A DNA stretch of 7,548 nt from the NCBI GenBank assembly GCA_964422785.1, contig CAYRCJ010000038.1:1-7548 (forward strand), in the 5' to 3' direction. This document shows positions 1 through 6,103 of this stretch, one piece after another. A program made the position numbers and the translations under genes. Each line of letters begins with the position of its first letter. Position 1 is the stretch's first letter. This DNA comes from CAYRCJ01 sp964422785 (GTDB taxonomy: Bacteria > Patescibacteriota > Minisyncoccia > UBA11713 > 2-01-FULL-45-33). Below the pieces are notes generated by a model that saw only the letters and a list, made by a program, of their open reading frames with translations, ran no database searches and was not told the DNA's origin.

Positions 1-294
1 CCGGCAAAGGGAGCAAAACAAATTTCTGTAAATTCTTTCACCCGCTCAAATACGAAAAATGTCAGAATGAATATAGTTGAATACGATGCCAATAAAAATA
101 GGATAAATGACAACAACGGCCCGGCATTTACTCCCGGCACATGGAGTTTTGTAAACTACTTAAACAAAGTCGGCTCCTGGAGCGTTACTCTAAAACCAAA
201 TACCGCGTTCATAATCGTTAATATCTCAGGAGACGCTGTAAGTAATCCTTCGTATCTAGACATAGATACGGTATCGGCCTGGCAGCATCAGTAA
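1..294 (+). CDS. C-terminal part of a beta-rich, CBM-like surface or structural protein (5' end outside window)
   Basis: Frame 1 is open from the first base to TAA at 292-294, giving the last 97 residues; the internal ATG at 67 is probably not the start because the frame is open upstream. The sequence alternates short beta strands and Asn/Gly/Asp turns. The order 'VRMNIVEYDANKNRI', 'GTWSFVNYLNKVGSW', 'NTAFIIVNISG' and a closing 'SYLDIDTVSAWQ' resembles the end of CBM4/9-type or galactose-binding-like jelly rolls, which finish with a strand of the form YxDxVS. No catalytic motif is visible. In that case it is a carbohydrate- or surface-binding end of a larger extracellular, cell-surface or phage-tail protein. 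The gene converges on the small-gene operon at 330-1674 and shares its terminator. Reading frame is certain; fold assignment is moderate; overall function unknown. Confidence 0.75.
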   Translation, partial: PAKGAKQISVNSFTRSNTKNVRMNIVEYDANKNRINDNNGPAFTPGTWSFVNYLNKVGSWSVTLKPNTAFIIVNISGDAVSNPSYLDIDTVSAWQHQ

Positions 295-295
295 A

Positions 296-330
296 TAAAA
301 AATCCCCCGCATTGGCGGGGGTTTTTATTT
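296..330. terminator. Bidirectional intrinsic terminator
   Basis: A perfect 7-bp stem (CCCCCGC at 304-310, GCGGGGG at 315-321) with an ATTG loop. A T-tract follows on the + strand (322-330) and an A-tract precedes it (297-302), so it can act on both strands. It lies between the stops of two convergent genes (294 on +, 330 on -). Confidence 0.9.
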
Positions 331-623
331 TATTGAGGATTCATTTCTCTTATTCTTTCTATAATAAACTCGGCGGATTCTTCCTGCGATAAACCTTTTA
401 GTTGTGCCATGAAAGCCCGATGCCCTTCTTCTCTTCGGATCCTTTCTCGCTCGAAATCAGCGCGCATCTTAAAAGCGGAGTACATCTGCAATCCAAAACC
501 GGCCACAGAAATAGCCATGCCCAAGATAGCGCTCGCGCCCCGAGGCATTCCAAGTAGTTTTGCGACAATCGCGACAATGCTTCCGCCTACGACTCCTGCG
601 GTTCCAAAGATCCATCCGCGCAT
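330..623 (-). CDS. Small two-helix membrane protein with charged C-terminal tail (unrecognised)
   Basis: 97 residues. Two hydrophobic segments (about residues 3-25 and 29-51) are separated by a short basic Gly/Pro turn (MPRG). A strongly charged, probably helical tail follows (about 52-97, rich in Arg, Glu and Lys). A hairpin membrane topology with a cytoplasmic tail is likely. ATG at 621-623 follows AGGAGG (629-634) with a 5-base gap, which fixes the start. The SD lies inside the end of the upstream gene, whose stop is 2 bases away, so the two are probably translationally coupled. It is the last gene of a four-gene operon and ends in TAA against the shared terminator. Size and topology fit holins but also many small membrane proteins; no family is recognised. 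Confidence 0.8.
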   Translation of the reverse strand: MRGWIFGTAGVVGGSIVAIVAKLLGMPRGASAILGMAISVAGFGLQMYSAFKMRADFERERIRREEGHRAFMAQLKGLSQEESAEFIIERIREMNPQ

Positions 624-625
624 GC

Positions 626-1177
626 CTACCTCCTTTTTCTTTTTTTCCCGGGAAGTTTGGGATAATTTAAACTAAACTCGGCTACCTCTCCAACCAACAT
701 TGGCCGCAATTTATCTTTCGACTCATGAAGCGAAATGTGCGCGTTAATATTTTCCCGCAACCTTTGCTTGTCGACGCTGACCCACAGACAATCGCACCGC
801 GCCGACCACCACAATCCTCTGTTGCTGGAAATTCTTATCGTGTAGACGCGTTTTATATCTTTGACGGCTTCGCAATTATCTCGGCCCTCGCCGGCCAGAA
901 ACCTCATGAATATATTTATAGCTTCGCGAAACCTGTTAATTTCATTTTCCGGCTTTGAGTCTTCGGGAACACGAATCTTATACCAATGGCTGTCGTCCAG
1001 TGGTGGCGCGCTTTTTTGCTCCCGGCACATCTTCAAATATCCGTCCCAGATTTCTTTGCCGGGTCCGGATTCCGTATCCAAGACTTCCGCCCGCTCCGTG
1101 TCGGGAATAAATGGCAGCGTATCCATAATATCCTGCCTGCAAATCACGCGTCTCGCAAAAGCAACGATGTACTTCAT
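626..1177 (-). CDS. Hypothetical soluble protein, 183 aa
   Basis: Third gene of the small operon. The open frame extends upstream to 1261, but ATG at 1175-1177 is preceded by a perfect AGGAGG (1185-1190), and the longer version would overlap the preceding gene, so 1177 is the chosen start. The product begins MKYIVAFARRVICRQ and has no signal peptide or membrane segment. Its middle has Trp/Cys-rich strands (GLWWSARCDCLWVSV) and it ends in a very basic tail (GKKRKRR). Seven Trp/Tyr-rich positions and scattered Cys do not form a recognisable zinc site. The basic tail could contact nucleic acid, but that is a guess. It ends in TAG, 2 bases before the next start. No family recognised. Confidence 0.75.
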   Translation of the reverse strand: MKYIVAFARRVICRQDIMDTLPFIPDTERAEVLDTESGPGKEIWDGYLKMCREQKSAPPLDDSHWYKIRVPEDSKPENEINRFREAINIFMRFLAGEGRDNCEAVKDIKRVYTIRISSNRGLWWSARCDCLWVSVDKQRLRENINAHISLHESKDKLRPMLVGEVAEFSLNYPKLPGKKRKRR

Positions 1178-1184
1178 TTGCCGA

Positions 1185-1190
1185 CCTCCT
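1185..1190 (-). promoter_or_regulatory. Ribosome binding site AGGAGG deciding the start at 1177
   Basis: Minus-strand AGGAGG lies 7 bases before ATG 1177 and immediately after the TAG (1191-1193) of the upstream gene. It excludes the longer open frame starting at 1261. Confidence 0.85.
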
Positions 1191-1361
1191 CTACGGTTTA
1201 GTCCTTTCGCTATAATCGCCCTGAAGATAGTTGTATACCAGTACAGACGCGAGACCGACAACTACTCCCGCGATAATACTATAAAGAAAATTTGTCTCCA
1301 TAATAAAAATATCAAAAGCTACTGCGCCGGTCACAAAAAACGCTAAAACTTTCTCAAACAT
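1191..1361 (-). CDS. Tiny two-helix membrane protein, 56 aa (holin-like in size and topology)
   Basis: ATG at 1359-1361 is preceded by GGAGG (1368-1372) with a 6-base gap. An upstream in-frame ATG at 1403 has no SD and would add an Arg-rich leader (ENARRRRI), so the 56-residue version is preferred. Two hydrophobic helices (about residues 4-21 and 25-45) are joined by a short turn (METN), and the tail is polar (QGDYSERTKP). It is the second gene of the operon and ends in TAG directly against the next gene's SD. Small two-helix proteins include holins, toxins and membrane anchors; nothing here discriminates among them. Confidence 0.7.
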   Translation of the reverse strand: MFEKVLAFFVTGAVAFDIFIMETNFLYSIIAGVVVGLASVLVYNYLQGDYSERTKP

Positions 1362-1416
1362 TATTCGCCTCCGCCGAGCATTTTCAAAATATCCAAGAAA
1401 CATTTGAACTCAGATT

Positions 1417-1674
1417 CTAGTGGCATAATTCACTCCATCTTTTGGACCCGCGCAAACCCCGAGTATAGAACTTTGGATACTTGTCCCCGTCTAAATACGC
1501 TGAGACAACATCCCATTTCTCGCAAAGGTAAGCATCGCGGCCCGCCGAGCAAACATCAATCATAACCGTCCAGGTATTCTTTGGCCTCACTTGAAAACGG
1601 TTGGCGCAGAGCGCAATTGGCAATGTAATGAGAAGTGTTATAAAACGCAAAAAACCTTCGAGTTTTTCGGGCAT
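1417..1674 (-). CDS. Small exported or membrane-anchored Cys-containing protein, 85 aa
   Basis: First gene of the operon. ATG at 1672-1674 follows AAGGAGG (1681-1687) with a 6-base gap. Residues 1-10 carry Lys4 and Arg10, then an uncharged hydrophobic core (about 11-22, FITLLITLPIAL) ends at Cys23-Ala24. This is either a signal peptide or an N-terminal anchor; the lipobox fit is poor (Leu before Cys). The remaining ~60 residues are polar with Cys42, Cys51 and Cys84, which could form a disulfide outside the cell, and several aromatic residues. The stop is TAG. No family recognised; a small secreted or lysis-associated (spanin-like) protein is possible but unsupported beyond topology. Confidence 0.72.
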   Translation of the reverse strand: MPEKLEGFLRFITLLITLPIALCANRFQVRPKNTWTVMIDVCSAGRDAYLCEKWDVVSAYLDGDKYPKFYTRGLRGSKRWSELCH

Positions 1675-1715
1675 GATTTTCCTCCTTATTAACGCTTTCT
1701 TTCAATTCTTTTTTT

Positions 1716-1744
1716 AGTATACACCTAAAAATAGCTTATGTCAA
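1716..1744 (-). promoter_or_regulatory. Sigma-70-type promoter for the small-gene operon
   Basis: On the minus strand, TTGACA (1739-1744), exactly 17 bases, then TATACT (1716-1721), about 40 bases before ATG 1674. The sequence around the -10 element (TTTAGGTGTATACTAAA) closely matches that of the promoter at 5780-5808. Confidence 0.85.
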
Positions 1745-1750
1745 GGCTAT

Positions 1751-1767
1751 AAAATAACAATTATTTT
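1751..1767 (-). terminator. Weak A/T hairpin at the end of the ABC-F gene
   Basis: AAAATAA, CAA loop, TTATTTT forms a 7-bp A/T-only stem overlapping the ABC-F stop codon (1761-1763). No G/C-rich stem occurs before the next promoter, so termination may be leaky and ABC-F transcripts may read into the small-gene operon. Confidence 0.3.
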
Positions 1768-3191
1768 TCCAAATCAATTATTTCGTCGATCCGTATTTTT
1801 TCAACAAATTCCGGCGAGTGCGAAACCAATATCATCGCGCCATCAAATTTATCCAAGGCAGCCGCGATAATTGGAATATGTCTAAAATTAATATGGTTTG
1901 TGGGCTCATCCAGTAAAAGTAATCCTGGCTTTTCAAAAACCAATTTGCAAAAAGCCACTAAGCCCTTTTGACCCTCCGAAAGATGACCGATTTTTGTTCG
2001 TATTACATCGGAGGAGAGCAAAAAACCTGCCGCCCCGGAACGCATTTTCTCTTCGTTGGGCTCAGGCATAGAAGCCAATAAAGATTTTTGCACTGTCTCT
2101 TCAAAATTTAATGTTGAAAAATCCTGCCGGTAATAACCGATCTTTACTCCCTCAGAAACTTTGGCCGCTTTGGCCTTGCCGCTCGCGATCGCCTCGAGCA
2201 GTGTGCTCTTGCCGATCCCATTGGGACCCTTCAAAAGCAAATGCTGGCCTCTGTGCAAAGAAATATGTCTCTTGGGAAAAGTTATTATTTCGCCGCGGAT
2301 ATTTTCATCTGCAGGAATGATAAAGGGGCGGATGGCTTTGTCTTCCTTCCTTACCTCAACGATTCCCTCTTCGAGCGCCTCCGCTTTTTCGCGCATGCGC
2401 TTTGCCACAACACGCATCTGCCCGGATTTGTGCCCGAAAACATTGGCCATATCTTTCTTTTGTTGAATTTCTTTTGCAAGCTGAGCGTTTCTTCTATTTT
2501 CTCTTTCTATTCTGGCTGATATTTCTTTAACCACGCCGGAATAGTTGCCGCTGTATTGCTCGATTTTTCTGGAATGAGCGTCCAAATAAAGCACGCCGTC
2601 GGTAAACGCGTTCAAAAAATCCGCGTCGTGAGAAATAACTACCACAGTTTTTTTATAATCAATTAAAAAATTGGTCAGATGCCTGATTCCTTCCTTATCC
2701 AGATTATTTGTCGGCTCATCCAAGAGAAGAAGGTCCGGCTCTTGTACCAAAGCGGAGGCAAGAAGCAGCCTTGCCTGCTGGCCCCCGGAAAAAGTTTTGA
2801 TAACGCGGTCATGCGGCGCCGATAAATTTACCGCCTTGAGAACGGCATCTATTTTTGGGTCGATATCATAAATTTTTTTCGAAAAACATTTTTGAAAAAA
2901 CTCGCGCACTGTCAGCGAAAGCTCCTGCGGAGAAACAACCTGGCGCGAAATAGCAACAACAAGATCCCCGGCCACGTTCACTTGGCCGGAAGTCGGCATG
3001 AGGACTTTTGTAAGAAGAGAGAAAAGAGTGCTTTTGCCCGCGCCATTCTGACCCATTATTGTGGTTTTGGAAGCCCTTCGCAAAGAAAAGTTAACCTCAT
3101 CCAAAATGGGTTTTGTGGGGCTATATTCAAAAGATACGGAATCAAATGAAATAATTGTTTCTGTTTTTTGCATGTTATAGATACCAGACAT
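1761..3191 (-). CDS. ABC-F family ATPase (ribosome-associated), compact form
   Basis: 476 residues, two ABC ATPase domains in one chain and no membrane segment, the hallmark of ABC-F proteins. These bind the ribosomal E site and modulate translation or protect from ribosome-targeting antibiotics. Domain 1: Walker A GQNGAGKS (about 47-54), signature FSGGQQAR (134-141), Walker B LLLLDEP (154-160), switch His188. A basic, helical linker spans about 210-290 (many Arg/Lys/Glu). Domain 2: Walker A GPNGIGKS (322-329), signature LSEGQKG (404-410), Walker B LLLLDEPTNH (424-433), switch His458. Both catalytic Glu follow the Walker B Asp. It is short compared with EttA or Uup (roughly 550-640), nearer the Vga/Lsa/Msr size class, and lacks an obvious Arm insertion in domain 1. 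Neither ATG 3191 nor the internal ATG 3173 has a clear SD, so the first six residues are uncertain. Subfamily cannot be set by eye. Confidence 0.93.
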   Translation of the reverse strand: MSGIYNMQKTETIISFDSVSFEYSPTKPILDEVNFSLRRASKTTIMGQNGAGKSTLFSLLTKVLMPTSGQVNVAGDLVVAISRQVVSPQELSLTVREFFQKCFSKKIYDIDPKIDAVLKAVNLSAPHDRVIKTFSGGQQARLLLASALVQEPDLLLLDEPTNNLDKEGIRHLTNFLIDYKKTVVVISHDADFLNAFTDGVLYLDAHSRKIEQYSGNYSGVVKEISARIERENRRNAQLAKEIQQKKDMANVFGHKSGQMRVVAKRMREKAEALEEGIVEVRKEDKAIRPFIIPADENIRGEIITFPKRHISLHRGQHLLLKGPNGIGKSTLLEAIASGKAKAAKVSEGVKIGYYRQDFSTLNFEETVQKSLLASMPEPNEEKMRSGAAGFLLSSDVIRTKIGHLSEGQKGLVAFCKLVFEKPGLLLLDEPTNHINFRHIPIIAAALDKFDGAMILVSHSPEFVEKIRIDEIIDLEK

Positions 3192-3214
3192 TTATTTTTA
3201 AAAAATAGAATGGT

Positions 3215-3243
3215 ATTAAAAATATCGGAAATGCTCCGACCAA
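3215..3243 (-). promoter_or_regulatory. Possible weak promoter for the ABC-F gene
   Basis: Minus strand TTGGTC (3238-3243), 17 bases, TTTAAT (3215-3220). The -10 is good and the -35 poor. A promoter is expected here because the terminator at 3246-3276 separates ABC-F from the cold-shock gene. Predicted leader to ATG 3191 is only about 16 bases. Confidence 0.35.
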
Positions 3244-3245
3244 AG

Positions 3246-3276
3246 AAAAACCGCCCCTTGCTTACGCAGAGGACGG
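3246..3276 (-). terminator. Intrinsic terminator of the cold-shock gene
   Basis: Minus strand stem of 11 positions (3251-3261 with 3266-3276; two G-T pairs, one mismatch), four-base GTAA loop, followed by a run of T (3246-3250 as A on +). It lies 18 bases past the csp stop. Confidence 0.8.
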
Positions 3277-3293
3277 CCTTTCTTCCGCAGCGC

Positions 3294-3494
3294 TTATGCG
3301 CGAGATACGTTTTCGGCGGCCGGGCCTTTTTCGCCCTCTACCACCTCAAAAATGACTTTGTCGCCAACTTTCAATTCGTCAAACGTCACGCCGTTCAATT
3401 TTGTAGAGTGAAAAAATAGATCTTTTACTCCGCCTTCGCGGGCGATGAACCCAAATCCTTTTGGTGTAAGCGTCTTAATTGTTCCTTCTGACAT
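3294..3494 (-). CDS. Cold-shock domain protein (CspA family)
   Basis: 66 residues, the usual length for a single cold-shock domain: a five-strand OB fold that binds single-stranded RNA and DNA and acts as an RNA chaperone in the cytoplasm. RNP1 is KGFGFIAR (about 12-19) and RNP2 is DLFFHST (25-31). The N-terminal MSEGTIKTLTPKGFGFI and the C-terminal KGPAAENVSRA match the family ends, so the chain is complete. ATG is at 3492-3494. Upstream is A/T-rich with no SD, unusual beside the strong SDs of the other genes. A well-formed promoter lies about 70 bases upstream, leaving a leader of roughly 60 bases, and the gene has its own terminator, so it is a single-gene unit. Temperature response is known for some family members; here it is only inferred. 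Confidence 0.96.
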   Translation of the reverse strand: MSEGTIKTLTPKGFGFIAREGGVKDLFFHSTKLNGVTFDELKVGDKVIFEVVEGEKGPAAENVSRA

Positions 3495-3563
3495 ATGATT
3501 GTTTTTAAAATTACTAAATCCGCAAAAAACTCGACTCTGTTTCCGCCGTTTATTAATTTTCTT

Positions 3564-3592
3564 ATTCTATCCTACATATGCCAAAAATTCAA
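3564..3592 (-). promoter_or_regulatory. Promoter of the cold-shock gene
   Basis: Minus strand TTGAAT (3587-3592), 17 bases, TAGAAT (3564-3569). Transcription would start near 3557, giving a leader of about 60 bases, A/T-rich near the start codon and without an SD. Confidence 0.7.
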
Positions 3593-3602
3593 GCCGCAAT
3601 AT

Positions 3603-3634
3603 AAAAGCCCCTCTTGTGCGAGGGGCTTTTTTTA
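3603..3634. terminator. Terminator downstream of the CCA-adding enzyme gene, bidirectional form
   Basis: Perfect 11-bp stem (AAAAGCCCCTC at 3603-3613, GAGGGGCTTTT at 3620-3630) with a six-base loop. It begins 5 bases past the cca stop (3636). The longer T-tract is on the + strand, although no + gene ends here; the minus-strand T-tract is TTTTAT. Confidence 0.88.
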
Positions 3635-3635
3635 T

Positions 3636-5741
3636 TTACAAAACAATATTCGATTTAAGAACTTCGTAGATACGCCGCGCGTCATCTTCCAAAAATACAT
3701 CGTCTCTCTCATCCGCATCGGAAGCGGAAAGATATCCGACTTTTTTTGCCTTGGCAAATTCCGGAAGCAGGACACGGATCTGAGAATCCAATGCCGCCAC
3801 TTTATCCGTGCTTTCATCCAATACAGAAATAGAAATTCTTTTGCTCTTGGGATTATACTGCGTCATAATTCTGAAGCCCGCAATCATCCCGACTTCGAAC
3901 GGGTATGTCTCGGTTACAAAAAGCGCGAATTTTCCATCTGAAATCCCCGGCTTTATCTTAAATGTTTCGTTGTATCTGCGGATCGATCTCCCATACGGAT
4001 TTTCAATAAAACCTAAACCTAATTTTATCTGATCGAGGCAAGACATTTTTTTGATTTCTTCAAAAGAGGCATTATCAACTTCAAACTGTCCATAAAAAGA
4101 TTTCCAGGAAGTCTCGTAAAAATTGTGGTCCAAATAAGAAAACCAAATTGGTCCAAATTTGTGAGCGGTGCAGATCGCCTGTTTGTTGTTTTCCAATACT
4201 GCCGGAAGTTTTTCTTCTCTCAGCATCAACATCATCGTCAGAGTGCCCATATCGTGGACGCCTTCGTCCAAAAAGCGCTCTCTGACAAAATTGATCATTT
4301 CATCACGAGTTAACTCTTCTCCATTTAATAGCCGTATCGGGGAAATATTTCTTAACTTGGCATCGCCCAATTCTTTGAAAAGCAGTCCGAGTAATTTTGC
4401 TTCTTCAAATGTTTTGATTTTATCGCCGAGCTGCAATTCGAAAACTTCTTTAAGAATTTTTCCCATCGCCACCCCCGATGCCATCCCCATTTCAATGAGA
4501 TCCCTTCCCATCAAAAGCGGCGCCGACTTTGAGGTCTCCAAAGAAAGATTTTCGGCTTTTCTCAAAAGGCTATCCCCCTGCGGATATCCATCCCAGGAAG
4601 TTCCCCGCCCTTTATGATCAGAATAGCCGACCATAACTAATTCTTGAATAGTCGCGGGATAAAGTCTATGCGCCAACCTTTTTACCGCGGAGTTGTTCGC
4701 GTCTTTATTGAGCGAAGGAAATAAATGCTCCCTCACCAACGGAACAACTTTCTCCGCAATATGATTCGGCATATCAACGGATTTCAAAAAAGATTTGGTC
4801 GGTTCGACTCCTTTTTCAGAATGCTCTCTGGAAGTAATCCTGCCGCTGTCGTTTGCCGCGGTCGTAGACGGCTTGCCGAGATCGTGACAAAGAGCTCCCA
4901 ACAAAACCACCAAAGCTTGTTCGTCAGACAAATTATTTTCTCTTACCAAAATCGCGGCTTCGTCCACCACCATTTTTGTATGAATCCAAACATTTCCTTC
5001 CGGATGCCATATCGGATCTTGCGGAGTATCAGCAAGCGCCAAAAGCTCAGGATGAAATTTTTCCAAGATGCCCAGCTCCCGGGCGGCTTCCAATCCGATA
5101 CTTGGCTTTGGAGATTTTAATAAAAGCTTTGTCCATTCTTTTTGTATGCGCTCTTTGGATAAAGATAACAAATCCATCTCCCGGCAAATTTTTAGCGTGT
5201 CGGGGTCAATTGAGAAACCAAATCTGCCCGCAAATTGCATGGCCCGCAAAACTCGAAGAGGATCGTCTTTGAATAGTTCGAAATCCGTAGCGCGCAATAT
5301 CTTCTTTCCTATATCTTCCAATCCTCCCCAGTGATCAATAATTTCCCCGCTCGAAGGATCAAGCGCCAAAGCGTTGATAGTAAAATCTCTTCTCCGCGCG
5401 GCTTCCTTTATGCTCATATTCGGGTCTCCGGTGATCAAAAATCCCCTGTGACCCTCCCCGATCTTGGAATCTTTTCTGGGAATGGAAATATCTAATTCTC
5501 CCAACTTTATAATTCCAAAGGCCGCGCCGACCAAATTTATCCTGCCAAAACTTTTTAATATTTCGAGAAGTTTGGAAATCTCGATTCCGTAAACTTCGAT
5601 ATCTATATCTTTGGGTTCAATATCATAGCCGAGCCGCTGCAAGGCTTTGTCACGAGCGTAACCTCCGACAATAAGCGCCCTGCCATTGTTGCCGCGTACC
5701 TCGCGCGCGATTTCTAAAGCAAGATTCATTTCTTTTTGCAT
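3636..5741 (-). CDS. cca: CCA-adding tRNA nucleotidyltransferase with HD domain and long C-terminal extension
   Basis: 701 residues. Adds or repairs the 3' CCA of tRNAs from CTP and ATP without a template. Nucleotidyltransferase head: GGYARD (about 26-31), metal-binding Asp45 and Asp47 (KDIDIEVYG), Asp84 (GELDISIPR), RRRDFTINAL (116-125), then the DDPLRVLRAMQFAGRF neck (159-174). A class-II bacterial body follows. The HD phosphohydrolase domain is intact: HPEGNVWIHTKM (246-257), CHDLGKP (285-291), EHS (306-308), REHL (337-340). GRDLIEMG...EVFELQLGDKIKTFEEA (412-448) matches the usual end of E. coli-type Cca (about 412 residues). Residues ~463-701 are extra and unrecognised. ATG 5741 is chosen over the in-frame TTG at 5747 because AAAGGGAG (5750-5757) is 8 bases from ATG but only 2 from TTG. 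Single-gene unit with own promoter and terminator, in a window that also holds tRNA genes. A poly(A) polymerase role is possible but less likely given the Cca-like HD region. Confidence 0.93.
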   Translation of the reverse strand: MQKEMNLALEIAREVRGNNGRALIVGGYARDKALQRLGYDIEPKDIDIEVYGIEISKLLEILKSFGRINLVGAAFGIIKLGELDISIPRKDSKIGEGHRGFLITGDPNMSIKEAARRRDFTINALALDPSSGEIIDHWGGLEDIGKKILRATDFELFKDDPLRVLRAMQFAGRFGFSIDPDTLKICREMDLLSLSKERIQKEWTKLLLKSPKPSIGLEAARELGILEKFHPELLALADTPQDPIWHPEGNVWIHTKMVVDEAAILVRENNLSDEQALVVLLGALCHDLGKPSTTAANDSGRITSREHSEKGVEPTKSFLKSVDMPNHIAEKVVPLVREHLFPSLNKDANNSAVKRLAHRLYPATIQELVMVGYSDHKGRGTSWDGYPQGDSLLRKAENLSLETSKSAPLLMGRDLIEMGMASGVAMGKILKEVFELQLGDKIKTFEEAKLLGLLFKELGDAKLRNISPIRLLNGEELTRDEMINFVRERFLDEGVHDMGTLTMMLMLREEKLPAVLENNKQAICTAHKFGPIWFSYLDHNFYETSWKSFYGQFEVDNASFEEIKKMSCLDQIKLGLGFIENPYGRSIRRYNETFKIKPGISDGKFALFVTETYPFEVGMIAGFRIMTQYNPKSKRISISVLDESTDKVAALDSQIRVLLPEFAKAKKVGYLSASDADERDDVFLEDDARRIYEVLKSNIVL

Positions 5742-5779
5742 TGTCAAAGCTCCCTTTCTCTAAGGATTTTTCTTTATTT

Positions 5780-5808
5780 AGAATATACCTAAATTACTTT
5801 TTTGTCAA
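5780..5808 (-). promoter_or_regulatory. Promoter of the CCA-adding enzyme gene
   Basis: Minus strand TTGACA (5803-5808), 17 bases, TATTCT (5780-5785). It starts within about 7 bases of the T-tract of the preceding terminator and shares the TTTAGGT(A/G)TAT(A/T)CTAAA context with the promoter at 1716-1744. Confidence 0.82.
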
Positions 5809-5813
5809 GTCTG

Positions 5814-5848
5814 TATAAAATAAAATCCCCCGATAATTATCAGGGGGG
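5814..5848 (-). terminator. Intrinsic terminator of the small zinc-binding protein gene
   Basis: Minus strand CCCCC, bulged T, GAT, AATT loop, ATC, GGGGG (5827-5848 overall), followed by ATTTTATTTTAT. It lies 15 bases past the stop at 5863. Confidence 0.85.
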
Positions 5849-5862
5849 TTTGAAAAAATAAA

Positions 5863-6072
5863 TTAACCTATGCCCAACTCTTTTTCCAATTCCCGAATTT
5901 CATTTGCAACCGCACCGCTTTTGTCTTTCCTTCTTTTTTCCCTCGCCTTTTCTTTCAGATCCTTTAAATACTCTTCTTCTGTAGTATAAATGTTGTATCC
6001 GCAATCAAGACAACACTCGGTAAACTGTTGTACATTATTATGCGGACAATCCAAGAAAGATACCTTGGCCAT
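5863..6072 (-). CDS. Small zinc-ribbon-like protein with charged coiled tail, 69 aa
   Basis: ATG 6070-6072 is preceded by TTGGAG with an 8-base gap. Near the N-terminus Cys9, His11, Cys20/Cys21 and Cys24 (DCPHNN...ECCLDCGYNIY) form a CxH-x8-CxxC pattern expected to bind one zinc. The remainder (about 31-69) is a highly charged helix (EEEYLKDLKEKAREKRRKDK), probably coiled coil. No enzyme motif. I associate near-identical short proteins (FLDCPHxNVQQFTECCLDCGYNIY) with Patescibacteria, where they are annotated as hypothetical; this is recollection, not a search. The domain could contact RNA, DNA or a protein partner; nothing in the sequence decides. It is a single-gene unit with its own terminator and an unusual palindrome at its promoter. 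Confidence 0.85.
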   Translation of the reverse strand: MAKVSFLDCPHNNVQQFTECCLDCGYNIYTTEEEYLKDLKEKAREKRRKDKSGAVANEIRELEKELGIG

Positions 6073-6103
6073 TTATTGGCTCCAAAAAAAACTATCTAAA
6101 ATC

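Noticed and set aside
1178..1261. Longer N-terminus for the 183-residue protein
   Set aside because: It would overlap the 56-residue gene by 71 bases and ignores the perfect AGGAGG before ATG 1177.
409..1346. Several + strand open frames opposite the small-gene operon (409-675, 725-958, 861-1346, 986-1201)
   Set aside because: Shadows of the minus-strand genes: low-complexity or Ser/Arg-rich products, no SDs, and the minus strand has spaced genes with good SDs.
1362..1403. Upstream ATG at 1403 for the 56-residue membrane protein
   Set aside because: No SD, and it places an Arg-rich stretch before the first membrane helix; GGAGG before ATG 1361 is better.
2111..5334. + strand open frames opposite ABC-F and cca
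   Set aside because: Antisense shadows of well-supported conserved proteins.
5742..5747. TTG start for cca at 5747
   Set aside because: The SD would be only 2 bases away; ATG 5741 has the right spacing.
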